Of a DNA stretch of 64,000 bases, positions 32,421 through 44,241 are shown one piece after another (the stretch's first letter is position 1; each line of letters opens with the position of its first letter). This DNA comes from Nageia nagi (lineage: Eukaryota > Pinophyta). Under the pieces are notes generated by a model that saw only the letters and a list, made by a program, of their open reading frames with translations, had not been told where the DNA came from and searched no databases. The translations under genes and the position numbers were made by a program. Location of the stretch: the NCBI GenBank assembly GCA_050084985.1, contig JBITNC010000001.1:142042001-142106000 (forward strand), in the 5' to 3' direction.

Positions 32421-35252
32421 ATTATGGAGTATGGTAGAAGGTATGATGGAGGAAAAATATGATACTCTCACATTCATGTATAATGTTATTTCTACCCTAA
32501 AAAGAAAATTTATTGATTATATGGATCTACTTGTTATAAATATATCATATAAGTTGCTTTGGAAGGAAAAGGTTTTGGTTGAAATTGAAGATATTAAGTA
32601 ATGGATCTCCTTCAAAAGATACAAAAAGGAGTTACCCAAGGAAAGAAGATAAGCAATTCAATATAGTTGAACAACATAAAGAGAAGAAAATACCAACACT
32701 ATTATCCAAAAAGGATAATAATCAAAATTTTCAATGGATTCATATATATTCACATATAGAGATTATGTATACAAAGGATTAATTCAACTTATATCTAAGA
32801 TAAAATCAGGAGAACATAATTTTAAGTTTGATTGATATGATCTTATTCCTATTGTGTCTATTATCAAGTTCATGGAAACAAGACAAATTCTTACACCATC
32901 CTAAGAAATAGCTACAAAGACTTAGATGAATGCAAAGTAACTTATATAATAGAAGATACATGCCCATCAAAACTAGTCAAGAGTCATATAGTAAATTTCC
33001 TTTTTACAAAGGACCTATGCACTAACATAGGGTAATGAATACCTAAGATGCTCATTCATCATGCCACTGATTAAATATAGGAGTCTCCTAAAGATCCCAA
33101 GGCATTCAAAATTAAAGACTAGGTACAAAACACTCCTACAAAGTTAAGTTTTAATGAATTACTACAAAATTATCAAGTTCATAAAGAAATTTTGATATAA
33201 ATTTTAAGATAAACTCAAGTAGATGCTAATGTTTTTGCTAGCATATATTTAGATTCATTGCAATCTAGTCCTCAAGTTAATATAGTTGGTTTTGAAGATG
33301 AGGAAATTCCTAGTAAGGGTGTTATAGAGAAATACATAACATCGTACATAAAGGTAAAATTATTTAAAACTAATGAAAAGAGTATTAGTAGGTACAAGTT
33401 CAAATATAAATATTTAGTCATTATATTTCTTACAATTTTTTTTCAAACATTAAGTCAAATCAAGAAAATAATTATAAGTACTAAGGGATTTGATAGTGTA
33501 GAAAAGCCATTCATGGGTGTAGTCATATAGTCAATTGAAACATAGCCTAAAAATATTAACATTAAATATTATGTATTCCAAAAAATATTACCTAAAATTT
33601 ATTGTTAGGAAGATCATGTATGCATCATATGAAGGTTAACTCATCTATTCTACATAAGCTTCTAAATTTGATCATAAAGGATTAACCATAACCAACAGAG
33701 CATATAAGAGACTAAGCTTGTTCATTTTGTTCAAGGCAATATGATTTTTATTACTGAAATTAGGGAATAAGCAAAAATAGAGGAAGCAAATCTAGTTAAA
33801 CAAGTGGATTTGTGGGTTTACAAATTTGATGATGAAGATATTATATAAAGTTTCCAAAACCTTGAGAATTATGTATTAGAGGCCATACGCTAGTACACTA
33901 TAAGTTGCCAATTTATGAAATATGTTGTGAATGATGAAATCCATGATGGTGGTGATGTTATATTTCAAGACTTGAGTCTGTAAGAGCTACCAATTTTTGA
34001 TACTATGCTAGAGAAGAAGCTTGAGTCCAAATTTGAAGAGATAAAGGCCAAGAAGAATAAAGTGAGATTGCATATGAATGAGGTAAATATGAATGTTGAT
34101 TTATTGATTAATTATCTCAAAATATATGATTACAAAGGACACATATTAGGAAAGAATGAGCAAGTTATGGTATCTTTTCCTACATATGTAGGATAAGTGA
34201 AGAGAATATCTAGTTTGGAAAATGATGAGAATCCTTCTCAAGCTTAGGATTTAGTAGATGATGAGCCTTCTTTGGATGAGTTACTAGGATTAGTTTACAT
34301 CATCCAAATAGTGTATGAGTTAGGTTGATTCCTTGATGAAGATATGCCTTATTCACTTGATATATTCAAAAATGATTATTTTTTATTAGAATATATTGGG
34401 GGAAAAGTGAATTTCCTAAATCAAGTGACAAGAGAGAATCCCATTCTTTTTACATCCTCATGCATATTTTAGAGATGAAGTAAGCATCTTGAAGGATATA
34501 ACAGGTTCCCCCTACTACACTATACTACTATGATTTATCTTCTTTTGGTAGGAGTAGGTTTAGGTAGACATGGATGCAAGGTTTTTCTTTTTTTTGTTTG
34601 ATGTCATTCTAGTACGTATGTTGGTGTACCTCCCTAGAAGAAGTTTGATGTTGAGTTTATCATGTAGGGCTAGGAGTGTTTCCCATCCCAACCTAGTTGA
34701 GCGATAATATATCATTTCTTAAAGAAGCCTTAACAAAATCAAGATTGGTATTAAAAAAGAAATCAATGTGGGAGTTTGATTAGGTGAAGAAGAAAAGATG
34801 ATTTATTAGAGAGTTTTCATTTAGTACTTTGAGATATTTTCTTAGACTATAATAACATGCTTGGTTTGGATTCAAACATCATCACTCAGGGTTGAGTTAT
34901 TAGAGATGATTCAAACATGTAGCTCAACATCCTATAAAGATTTTATCTTGAGTTAACCATTGTAGTACATTGATAAACCATAGTACATCAATTTACCCCA
35001 AGTAATAGGTAAGTAAAAAGTTCATTTTGCAATTTATTTATTCTAACAAGTTTTTAGATTTTGTTCTTTGCCTTGGTTCTTTCATTTTGGGTGGATCATC
35101 ATTGTAGTGACCAAGCAAAAGAGGGGGGAATGAGATATGGAAAAAATGGAAGACTCCAAGCTACCACTATGAAAAGTTTAAAGGGAAGTACATTTTTATT
35201 TTTCTTTAGATCATACTTTCAATTTTGTCAAAATATATTCAAAGGGGGTATT
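32421..35252 (+). other. Interior of the gag-only element, unassigned frames
   Basis: Several short open frames. 33258-33530 reads IVGFEDEEIPSKGVIEKYIT; 34005-34196 is charged and helix-prone (LEKKLESKFEEIKAKKNK) and continues beyond a stop as acidic text. No DTG, YxDD, DDE or RNase H motif was found. A purine tract at 35241-35249 ends the interval just before the 3' LTR. Confidence 0.5.
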
Positions 35253-35962
35253 TGTTAACACCTAAATTTAATTTTTATTTAATTAAAAATCATATTTTAG
35301 TTATCTAATTATTAAAGTGATTTAATTATTTATTTTACTTAGTTTTTAGAATAAAATGCAATTTCACTCCTTTCTATTTCCTTTGATGATAGGTCTAAGG
35401 AGTATTAAGCCAAGTGGTGGTCTTGGCCTATGTACGAACCTATCATCTATTTAAAGGGAAAATGATGTGAATTGATCATATATAACCTTGATAGATGTAT
35501 TGATATACTTCTTAGAGTTATCTTTCGTGGTATGTTTTGATGCCACTTATCAAGTTTGGTTTTTTGTGCTATTAAGATTACTGCATTCCTTATCTATTAT
35601 TTCATAGTTAGGATTGATAACTTTGGGAGGAAACCTTGATGATGCAAGTGAATATGAAGGAGGAAACTTGTACATCAATGTACCCCCGTATGTTAATGCA
35701 CTATAGTTTTTGATATCCTATGCTTAGTGAGGAAAAAGGTTCAGATTTCGAGGGGAGTTGTCTAGATTTTGTGGTGGCCAAATCTAGGTTGTGATCTATG
35801 TAAAAAATGCAAATGATAAGTTTGTAGTTATTTGAATCAAGATCTAATAGGTCAAGAGCATATAAGTACTTAGATCTTATTTATGTATTTATTTATATTA
35901 TTTATTTTATATTAATTATAATTAATATTAAATTAATTATTTAACCATTTTTAGTATCAACA
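35253..35962 (+). repeat. 3' LTR of the gag-only element
   Basis: TGTTAACACC to ATCAACA; partner of 29968-30698. Many substitutions and small indels separate the copies. Confidence 0.85.
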
Positions 35963-36807
35963 AGTACTTATCGATAATAAGTGTCACTTAAGCTAGGCTA
36001 TAAGGATCAAAATTTACTTGCAAAGTTATCTAACCTTTAAATTCACTACCTTAAAAGTGTCACTTAAGCTAGACTTTGTCCAAATGGCACAATCAAAGGA
36101 TGATTAATAATTGATTGAGATGAATTTTTTATCTTAAGTTGTCTTCAAGGGGATGTTCTATGATCATATAATATTGACCCACATTACTAATTAAGTAAAA
36201 ACTGTGAAATAGATTAATAATTTTAGAACTTACTAAAGGTAATATTAACTTAAAATTTCTTTAGATCTTATCTAATTAAAATATTTATATATTAAATTTT
36301 AAAAAGAATATTTGAATCATTTTTTTTTAATTGTTAGCACTCTTAAAAGTTTAACACAAAAGTCTAACCATATTAAAAGAGTTGGAGAAGTAATGGAAAT
36401 GCTCCATGAGAAACCTAAGTTTAAATCTTCTTATCCCTCCATTATAAAATATGTAAAAGGAGTTGAAGTACTCTTCTCCAAAATTTAAAAAGAAACTTAC
36501 CAAAGTTAAAAAAATATCAACCAAAAAAATTTAAAGTAAAAACCATATACAATCTTGTTTCATCTCTAGGAGAAAAAATTGTATAACATTTATTACCATT
36601 CAATTTTTTAAAAGTGAAATGTTGCAATTTTCAAAACGTCGTTCTTCCCTTGAATGTTGGCAATTATAAGAAGAGTTCCAAATGACAAATCATACTTTAT
36701 TAACTGCATACATCAAATTTTGATGTCATGCACACCCTTTTTTTTAAATATTTCTTCACGGGTTGATTAAAAGTTACTCTCTCCTAAATAATTAGACATC
36801 GCCCTCG

Positions 36808-36819
36808 TGTCAGCTGACA
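36808..36819. promoter_or_regulatory. Perfect 12-bp palindrome upstream of P450
   Basis: TGTCAGCTGACA reads the same on both strands and contains an E-box-type CAGCTG core with TGAC on each strand. It lies about 230 bp before the putative ATG. Binding is inference only. Confidence 0.4.
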
Positions 36820-36957
36820 AATAAATGTTATTCCTCTTCTCCCATAAATATCCTTCACCCTTTTTCTCTCAATTATAATCAATCTCGATGAGTAGTTTTC
36901 ATTTACGCTCTTCACAATTGTCATTTATGATATCGTTAATTCAAACAACTACCATCC

Positions 36958-37008
36958 TCCAAATACTTCAAGTGATTCCCTGCAAATACTTCAAGTGATT
37001 CCTGCAAA
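36958..37008 (+). repeat. Direct duplication in the presumed 5' leader
   Basis: CAAATACTTCAAGTGATTCC occurs twice, 23 bp apart, just upstream of the P450 start. Confidence 0.8.
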
Positions 37009-37047
37009 CAATGATAGATGGTTGAGAGCAACTTTCTGAGCATATCC

Positions 37048-38570
37048 ATGGATGCCTTTTCTGCTATTGTAAATATTTGGTCTGTCCTCCTCACTTCTGC
37101 CCTTCTATTCATTTATTTCAAGTTCAGTAGACTCAGAAAAAAGAATGGTTCTGTTCCCTAGAGAGAGCCTCTGCTCTTGCCCTGTGGAGGAACCGCCACA
37201 GATATCTCGACTGGATAACACAACTTCATTCTTCTGCAAAATCCAACACCATCCTCATCGGGCCAGTCCCGGGAGGATTACGTGCCTTTCTCACTACAGA
37301 TCCTTCCAATGTGGAGCACATCCTTAAAGAAAATCTGGAGAACTATCCAAAGGGACAAAGATTGAAGCTCTTTTTCCGCGAATTTCTGGGTGATGGAATC
37401 TTCAATGTCGATGGAGAACAATGGAGGATGCAAAGAACTCCTGCCAGTCTTGAATTCAGCGCCAAATCTTTCAAGAAATTTGTGTGGAAGATTCACCGAC
37501 CGTCTTATGATTGTTTTATCTCAGGCCTGTGATTCACAAGTTCGATTAGACGTCCATGATATCATGAAGCGTTTTGCCTTCGATTCTATCTGCAAAGTGG
37601 CATTCGGGATGGATCCTGAATGCCTCCACCCTTCTCTACCCTTCTCACGGTTCCAACAAGCTTTTGATGATGCCACAGATGTTTGCGCCGAGAGATATTT
37701 TTACTTCATGCCTGATTCTTCCATTAGGATCAAGAGATTGCTCAACATTGGGTCTGAAAGAAAATTACGAGAAGCTATGATGGTTGTGGATGATTCGTCA
37801 TGGATATAATACGATCAAGGAGGACTGAGAATTTTTGTGGGCGGGAGGATCTTCTTGCCCGATTCATAACGAGTTGTGAGAATGAAGTGGAATCAAAGTT
37901 GTTGTTGTTGTTCCTCAAGGATATGGTTGTCAACATTATGATGGCGGGAAGGGATACCACTTCAAGTGCTCTCACATGGCTTTTTTGGCTTATTTCTTGT
38001 CATCCAAAAGTGGAAGAGCGTATTCTCAGCGAGATTCAGCAAGTTTTGGAGAAAAGAAGAAAAGGTGCGAAGATTTATGATAATAATGAGAGGAAGAATA
38101 GTGTTGTGTTTAGTAGTGAGGAATTGAAAAGCATGAAATACCTTCATGCTGCAGTCTCTGAGAGTTTGAGGTTGTACCCTTCTGTGCCGGTAATGTGCAG
38201 GTTCGCTTCCAATGATGATGTGTTGCCTGATGGGACTGTTGTTCCAAAGGGTGCGCTTGTGGGCTTCAGTATTTACTCCATGGCAAGAATGAAAAGGATT
38301 TGGGGTAGAGATTGCAGGGAGTTCAAACCGGAGAGATGGCTCAAGGAAGGATGTTATCAGGCGGAAAGTTCTTTCAAGTTTGCGATGTTTGGGGGAGGAC
38401 CTCGTATTTGTTTGGGAAAAGAGGCGGCTTTTGTACAGATGAAGTCAGTAGTGGCTTCGGTTGTGCATAGTTTCAGTCTCAAGGTAGAGGAAGGATACAC
38501 TCCCCAATACTCCCCTTGCGTTGCTCTGTCCATGAAAGGAGGATTACCAGTTCATGTCAAGCGTCGATGA
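37048..38570 (+). pseudogene. CYP94-like cytochrome P450, broken by stop and frameshifts
   Basis: Heme monooxygenase of the CYP86 clan; the family typically omega-hydroxylates fatty acids or oxidises jasmonoyl-isoleucine at the ER. The Met at 37048 opens a hydrophobic anchor (IWSVLLTSALLFIYF). A frame change with stop occurs near 37162. Then come YLDW, GPVPGGLRAFLTTDPSNVEH, NYPKGQ, LGDGIFNVDGEQWRMQR, a second frameshift near 37485, RFAFDSICKVAFGMDPECL and a third near 37795 (one T missing). The intact C-terminal half has the I-helix AGRDTTSSALTW, ESLRLYP (ExxR), FKPERW and the heme loop FGGGPRICLG. Frame joins are contiguous with no splice sites, consistent with the intronless habit of CYP94 genes. 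It is either a young pseudogene or a gene hit by assembly errors. Family call is from motifs; CYP86/704 relatives are possible. Confidence 0.8.
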
Positions 38571-38800
38571 CTAAGTTTGTGAAGAAGAGGAGAATGACTC
38601 TCTCTCTGTAAATGGGGAAACATGATAGTGTAGATGGTAGGATCTTTGAAATTCGGATGTTCTGAATATGTTCTTGAATAACAAATGTAGAAGGACAATG
38701 TCAAATATTCATGTTGCAAGCTTGTGATTGTACCCTACAAACTGGTTCATCGTCATTCACTGTACAATAAACTCTTAACAAAAACAATCAATTCGTATTT
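38571..38800 (+). terminator. P450 3' region with polyadenylation signal
   Basis: The stop codon TGA ends at 38570. An AATAAA signal lies at 38766-38771 within TGTACAATAAACTC, 195 bp downstream, a plausible plant 3' UTR length. Confidence 0.5.
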
Positions 38801-38988
38801 TGGAAGGACTTCGTTTCATACCGGGTAACTTGTTGGATTTATAGGGATAGATCGCATCAATTAAGACTTAAATATGGTTTTCTTTTAGAATGACAATAAA
38901 ATAACATCATATTAAGTAATAAAAGCTTACTCAAATTGATTATGTACTTTCATAATTTAATATAAAATTGAAAATATTTTTTTATTTA

Positions 38989-39202
38989 GGTTGTAGGGGT
39001 GAGCAGTCATTTCTTTGTGTTGTTCGCATGGAAGTTTGAGGTTCAAATCTACGGTTAAGTCATTTGAGAGTGGGTAAGTAGGCACGACTACTATGTCCAT
39101 TTAGAAAGGGTTGTAGTGGAGGGTCTTTAGTCGAACCTATATCGTATAGTTAGACGTTGATATGGTGTGTAACCGATTCCTCTCTTTAAAAAAAAAAAAA
39201 AA
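38989..39202 (+). mobile_element. Possible tRNA-derived SINE
   Basis: About 210 bp ending in 15 A residues (39188-39202). An internal GGTTCAAATCT (39040-39050) fits a pol III B box, and GGGGTGAGCAGT about 40 bp upstream fits a degenerate A box. The body is less AT-rich than its surroundings. Target duplications are not clear because both flanks are T/A-rich. Confidence 0.5.
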
Positions 39203-40404
39203 TTATTTGTTAATATTTTTTTAAGATAAAACATGAGATTTTCTAGAAATTGAAATGAAAATATTCTTAATAGTTTTTCAATGGGCTTGAAAAAATATCT
39301 TATTGATCAATTGAACTTTAAGGTTTTATTTTTATTTTTTCAAAAGAAAATATAATTGTCTTTACATCTTCCAATGTTATAAAGATACTAACATTTTATC
39401 ATCCTCTTAATCTTTTATTATGGGAATAAGCTTAATAAATTCATGTTCAGTTAGAGATATGTACTCCTTAACATACCTTTAAAGAATGTAAAAGTAATTT
39501 CTATAGAATGTGAAAGTAATTTCTATAATAACTTGTTAGTCTCGAGTCAATGCATCATCCTCAAGCTTTATTCTTTCTATCATGTTAGAAGATCTATTTT
39601 AAATTTTATACTTATGAACAAATTTAGTATTTTTTTCTTTCTTATATTAATATATATATTTGCAATAGATTTCCTCCATCTTTAGAACATTATGATATTC
39701 ATATAAAGTCTCATTTTCTTCCTTTTTCTCCTTCCTTTTATTATTATCAATACTTTCAAAATTTGACAAGGTTTTGAATTTATCTTTCAATATCTTTTTA
39801 CGATTATAAATATAATCGAACTCATTCTTATTTTATTCTTTTGTTGATATTATTATATTTTAAATGATTTTATCTAGATAATTTTTCTACTATAGTCAAT
39901 ACTTGTGAACTCTTCATGGACTATTTATTTGAACTCCTCTTTATAACCCCCTATTCTGGCATACTTTAAAGAAAGGATTCCTTTTGAAGATATTTAACAT
40001 TATCTTTATTAACTAATGATATAAGTGGACCATCGATAAAGTATTTACTATTACATTGATACCTTATTGTAACCAATGTTTTGAGAGAAATTTATATTAC
40101 GTTATATACTTAAGGAGTAACTTTCTAAATCTCAAAAAATGAAAAAGAGAAAAATATAGAATAGTAAAGAAGCTTAAGAATTTATAATTTTGGCAATAAA
40201 ATGAATTCCAAAATAATCAACAACTAGAGAGAAATATCAATGATAGGAGTAGATAATTGAATAATCAATCATTCTTAAGAATATAGTAATCCAAGTAACA
40301 ATGGTATATGGTGTCACTTCGACATGCACTAAGGGAAATATGTATGTAATTTTAAGATGACAAATTAGAAGTGATTGAAACCAGAGAATAAAGAGGAGTT
40401 ATTT
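39203..40404. other. AT-rich region, no gene seen
   Basis: No supported feature. The right part may be the decayed 3' end of the LINE that follows, because minus-strand text continues in fragments past its last open frame. Confidence 0.4.
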
Positions 40405-42700
40405 TGGTTAATTGCATCTTACAAACTTAGCTAAGTATTGCTTCTCTTCACCTTTATAATATATTTTAAATTCTTTCTGTGATCCCATTCCATAGTTCTT
40501 TTCAAAAACTTCCTCTAAATAAAGGTATCCCAAGGTATTTAGATTATAGAATATCAATTTCACAATTGAAGGTTCTTGCAATTTATCTTTATCTCCCATA
40601 TGGTGGAAGATTTATGTTTTATTAAAATTTATTCTTTGATGTGATTCCTTTTCATATCCCCTCAGGATCTTGATTAGCTCCTTTGCTTCGTTAACAAATA
40701 CTTTGCCAACCAATATTATATCATCCACAAACTAGTGTTGAGTAATTGCTTCATGCATTTGGGTAGGAATGATACCTTAATTCTTTTTCCATCTTTGCAT
40801 CATTTAGTGACCTACCAAGGGCTTCTATCATGATGATGAAAAAATATGGGCAGATTAGATTCCTTTTCTCAATGCTTAGCTTGAGTGAAAGAAACATTAT
40901 GCTCCATTGTAATCATTATTGAAAATACTAAAGTTGAGATACAAGTCTGAATCCATTTCCTCCTTGGGGTTGAATTTAAGCTTCTCCAATACCTTGTCTA
41001 AGAATATCCATGAAACTCTATCATATGGTTTGTTCATATAAAACTTTATTAGCATTCTAACTTCCTTTTTTTCTTTGATTATGTGGATCACTTCATGCAT
41101 GGTTATAATCCCATCCTCAATTTGCTACCCTTAACAAAACCATTTTGTCCTATCATGAAATTTATTTTGGAAGGGTTAGTTGCACCTATTTTCCAAAATT
41201 TTAGTAATGATCATGAACATTGTATTACAAAAATTGATAGGCTAAATCCTTTAAGTCAAAAACACCTTAGATTTTGGGAATGAGGACAAGAAAAGTAACA
41301 TTCGAGCTTGTTAATAAGGCATTTTTTTTTGAAATTTCTTGAACTGCCTATGTTACCCCCTTTCTTTATAACATGCCAATATGCTTAGGAAAATATTACA
41401 AAGAATCTATTTGGACCTTGACACTTTATATTTTGCCATCATAAAAAAATCTCTAATTTCATCCCCATAGAAATGTTTTGTGAGTTTGACATTTTCTTTA
41501 TGGTTGATCAATTTTGGTATATATTGAAGGCTATTATTTATAAATAGGGGTCTTCAGTCTTGATCATGCATAAAAATCTTCATAGAATATCATTGTTCAT
41601 ACCTTAATCTTTAGATTATCTTCACTAAAGGATCCACTTCAAGTTGGATCTCTCATATCCAATTGAAGGTTCTATGTCCCATGGTAGTCATTTTTAATAA
41701 TCTACTATTCCTATAACCTTCTTCTAGCCAATTTACCTTAGATTTTTCTTCTGATGGATCTATTATTGTAATATTATTATTTTTATATTCTTTTCTTAGT
41801 TTCATTTCCTGATCAACTTCAACTTGGGATCTCACCCTTCTTTCCTATTGATAAGAATATTGAATTTGATGCAATTTATTTTTGATATCTTCTTATCTTT
41901 TATTAACATTTTAAAATATTATTTTATTTTATTCTTTTAGCTTACTCTTTAATATTATATAGTTTTCTTGGAACTTGAAACATCTTTATTCCATATACTA
42001 ATTTTTCATTCCACACTCCTTAATTTTATCTTCCAAATTAGGATGAGTAGTTTACATATCCTCAAATATGAAAGGGGCCTTCTTGAAAAAAGGTTCAGTT
42101 ATGAGAAGATTGGGCTATGATCATAATTTTACTTTTTGATTTGGATCACTAATGGTAATCCAAGAATTGAGCTAGCTATTCTATAGAACATAGAGCTCTA
42201 TCAAACCTGCATTGAAAAAAAGTTTCTATAGCTTGATTTTTGACTTTGTGAAGGTAATTATAGTTAAACTCATATCCATTAACTATTTGTTTAATTAACT
42301 TTATTAGGTCTTTCATATTACTCTTAGGATCCTCCCTTCCTCCCTACTTTCTCATGTTAATTCAAAATGGTGTTAAAATCTCCCATTACCAACCAAGTGA
42401 GGTGGATAAAACCTCTTCTATCTTAGCAATATCCTCTAACAACTTTCTTCTTTAGTTGGATCATTATAAGCATAAATATTTATTTCAATAAACTCAAAAT
42501 TAGATTTAATAATTTTAATATGAGTATGTAAGAATCTATCTGATAAACCAAGAATAGGGGTAACTTGTATTATCATTATATTTAAAAGGGTGAATAGTCA
42601 TATGGAAACTCCATCTAATTTATTACAATCATTCTTTACTCCTCCTAGATCTTGATCACATCATATATTTCTTCTTTCACCTAATTTCTTTAATTAACAT
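40405..42700 (-). pseudogene. LINE-a ORF2 relic: endonuclease and reverse transcriptase
   Basis: On the minus strand, from right to left: an endonuclease fragment (FEFIEINIYAYNDPTKEES near 42480, matching the NIYAPNDPTKR block of L1-type APE endonucleases), then weak text, then RT motifs: MLIKFYMNKPYDRVSWIFLDKVLEKL (41020-41090) and FVDDIILVGK (about 40720-40750), equivalent to the FADD/YADD active site. INFNKT and LGYLYL follow. Stops are frequent. The product would nick DNA and prime reverse transcription at the target. Inactive. Confidence 0.75.
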
Positions 42701-43620
42701 AATTTTTTGGTGTAATATTATAAAGGTCTTTGATATCTCTTTATCCCAGGGTATAAACACTTACATTCTAATTGATGCAATCATTGGAATCACCTAGGCT
42801 CATCGAATCCACTCTATTCTAGAGTTATTTATATTCCTTTAGCTATATCATCAACTATTATTTTCCTAAATTCTTAGTTTGAAAGTCTATCTATGTGTGT
42901 TTGTGAACGCTTGATGTTTTCCTCATATTCTCAAACATTCTTATAGGCATTTCATTACTTCATATTTCTATTTTTATTTCTTGATCCTCTTTTATGTTTT
43001 TTGATTATAAGATAGATTTATTTCACTCCTTTATCATTTTTTCCCTCTAACCTATTCATATTGTTCATCATTTTTTACAATCTCCTTTTCTATCATCATC
43101 ATTCAAATCTTTTCCTCTTTTGTGAACTTAACTATCTTGATATCTCCTCTATTATTCTCATTTTTATAAGTGGTTGAAATGAGTTCCTTATTTCCATATT
43201 GGTTTGTATTCTAAAGTCTCCTCCTCTATTAACTTAAAATCAATTATTCTTTTGGTATCCCTAATTACGTTGGGTGGAGTCTTCCATCCTTCATATGGTC
43301 TATGTTTCTCCATCTTTTTATTTTTATCTTGATACTCTCTCGTATGATGATCAAAGTTAGTGTACATACTACACTTAACTAGTAATTTTCATATATTATT
43401 ATTTTTTCCATGATCCATCCTCTTCATATAAATAGATTTTATGGAAAATTTCTTTAGTGATGTCAATGTTAATGCAAAAGCATCCCTCCATCATTCTACC
43501 CTAAATGCATGTTACTTTATCGATGGATACCTATGATCCAATTAAATTTGCAATACCTATAATTATAATCATATTATAATAATATAAGGGAAGATTCATA
43601 GATTTATCCATATTGAAACT
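42701..43620 (-). pseudogene. LINE-a ORF1 relic
   Basis: Minus-strand text SIDKVTCIQGRMMEGCFCINIDIT and LLVKCSMYTNFDHHTREYQ matches the end of plant LINE ORF1 proteins (ARVCVEIDLS-type block, then a CxxC...GH....C zinc knuckle, here degraded). It lies immediately upstream of the endonuclease relic on the same strand, as expected. Confidence 0.6.
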
Positions 43621-43649
43621 AGGTCAACATTCTCTTTCTCTACCTAGAT

Positions 43650-44226
43650 GCCATCATTTTAAGCCTAATCCTTTACGAACTAGGAACTATGGTCCTAGTT
43701 CAAGTACTTTATTGGAACTAGGTCAACATTCTCTTTCTCTACTTAGAATAGGTTTCATCTTATAAATAAAGAGGGACCCCCTCTCATAATGTAACTTGGA
43801 AGCAAACTATGCTATAGGTTTAGGGTTTGGAGAGATAGCAAGAGATTCTATAATAGAGGTCCTTAAGGATAAGAAATATTGGCTAGTGGATGTACTCCTA
43901 AGGAGGGAGTAATCACTTTATATCTTGTGTTCTTTGTGATATTGGATTATGTTATTATGCTACTATGTTGATGTTGTGAGTGCCTTCTTGATATATTGGT
44001 AGACTAGAAATTAATTCAGAAAGGGTTGATTTCATCAAAAACATGAACTTGCTTTATGTAGTAAATTATGTTCCCAGAGTCCTAATATTCCTCTCATATA
44101 AACCTAATATAAACTTTTATAATATCATAATATAAAAAAATTTGATATCCATGCATGTTCTTTTTTATTTCTTATTTTATGAAGGTGGAAGTGTATCATA
44201 TTATTTTTGGAAAATATGTATCTACA
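43650..44226 (+). repeat. 5' LTR of a copia relic (left edge uncertain)
   Basis: TATA box TATAAATAAA at 43761-43770; R/U5-type hairpin GTGGATGTACTCC...GGGAGTAATCAC at 43888-43918; CA end at 44225-44226 just before a PBS. A 30-bp phrase (AACTAGGTCAACATTCTCTT and following) occurs at about 43617 and 43715, making the left boundary ambiguous. Confidence 0.55.
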
Positions 44227-44228
44227 TA

Positions 44229-44241
44229 TGATATTAGAGCC
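44229..44241 (+). promoter_or_regulatory. Degenerate initiator-Met tRNA primer binding site
   Basis: TGATATTAGAGCC differs from the common plant PBS TGGTATCAGAGCC by two transitions (G to A, C to T). It lies two bases after the LTR end. Confidence 0.65.

Larger units (their letters stand above)
29968..35962 (+). mobile_element. Old LTR retrotransposon with gag but no recognisable pol
   Basis: Two direct repeats of about 731 and 710 bp frame the element. They begin TGATAACAC and TGTTAACAC and both end TTTTTAGTATCAACA. The 3' copy follows a purine tract AAAGGGGGTA. The interior of about 4.5 kb has a gypsy-type gag, then other broken frames, but I find no RT, RNase H or integrase motif. Flanking 5-mers (AGCAT and AGTAC) are not identical, so target duplications are eroded or absent. 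LTR divergence is high, indicating an old insertion. It resembles gag-only non-autonomous elements. Confidence 0.8.
35963..37047. other. Upstream region of the P450 gene
   Basis: No gene up to the P450 start. The last 450 bp become richer in C and contain promoter-like features: a 12-bp palindrome (36808-36819), a TATA-like CATAAATA around 36843-36850, and a direct duplication in the presumed leader (36958-37008). Confidence 0.45.

Noticed and set aside
29963-35967. AGCAT and AGTAC as a target-site duplication of the gag-only element
   Set aside because: Only three of five positions agree, no better than chance.
37048-38570. Explaining the P450 frame changes as introns
   Set aside because: The protein blocks follow each other without inserted sequence and there are no GT...AG pairs at the joins; CYP94 genes are commonly intronless.
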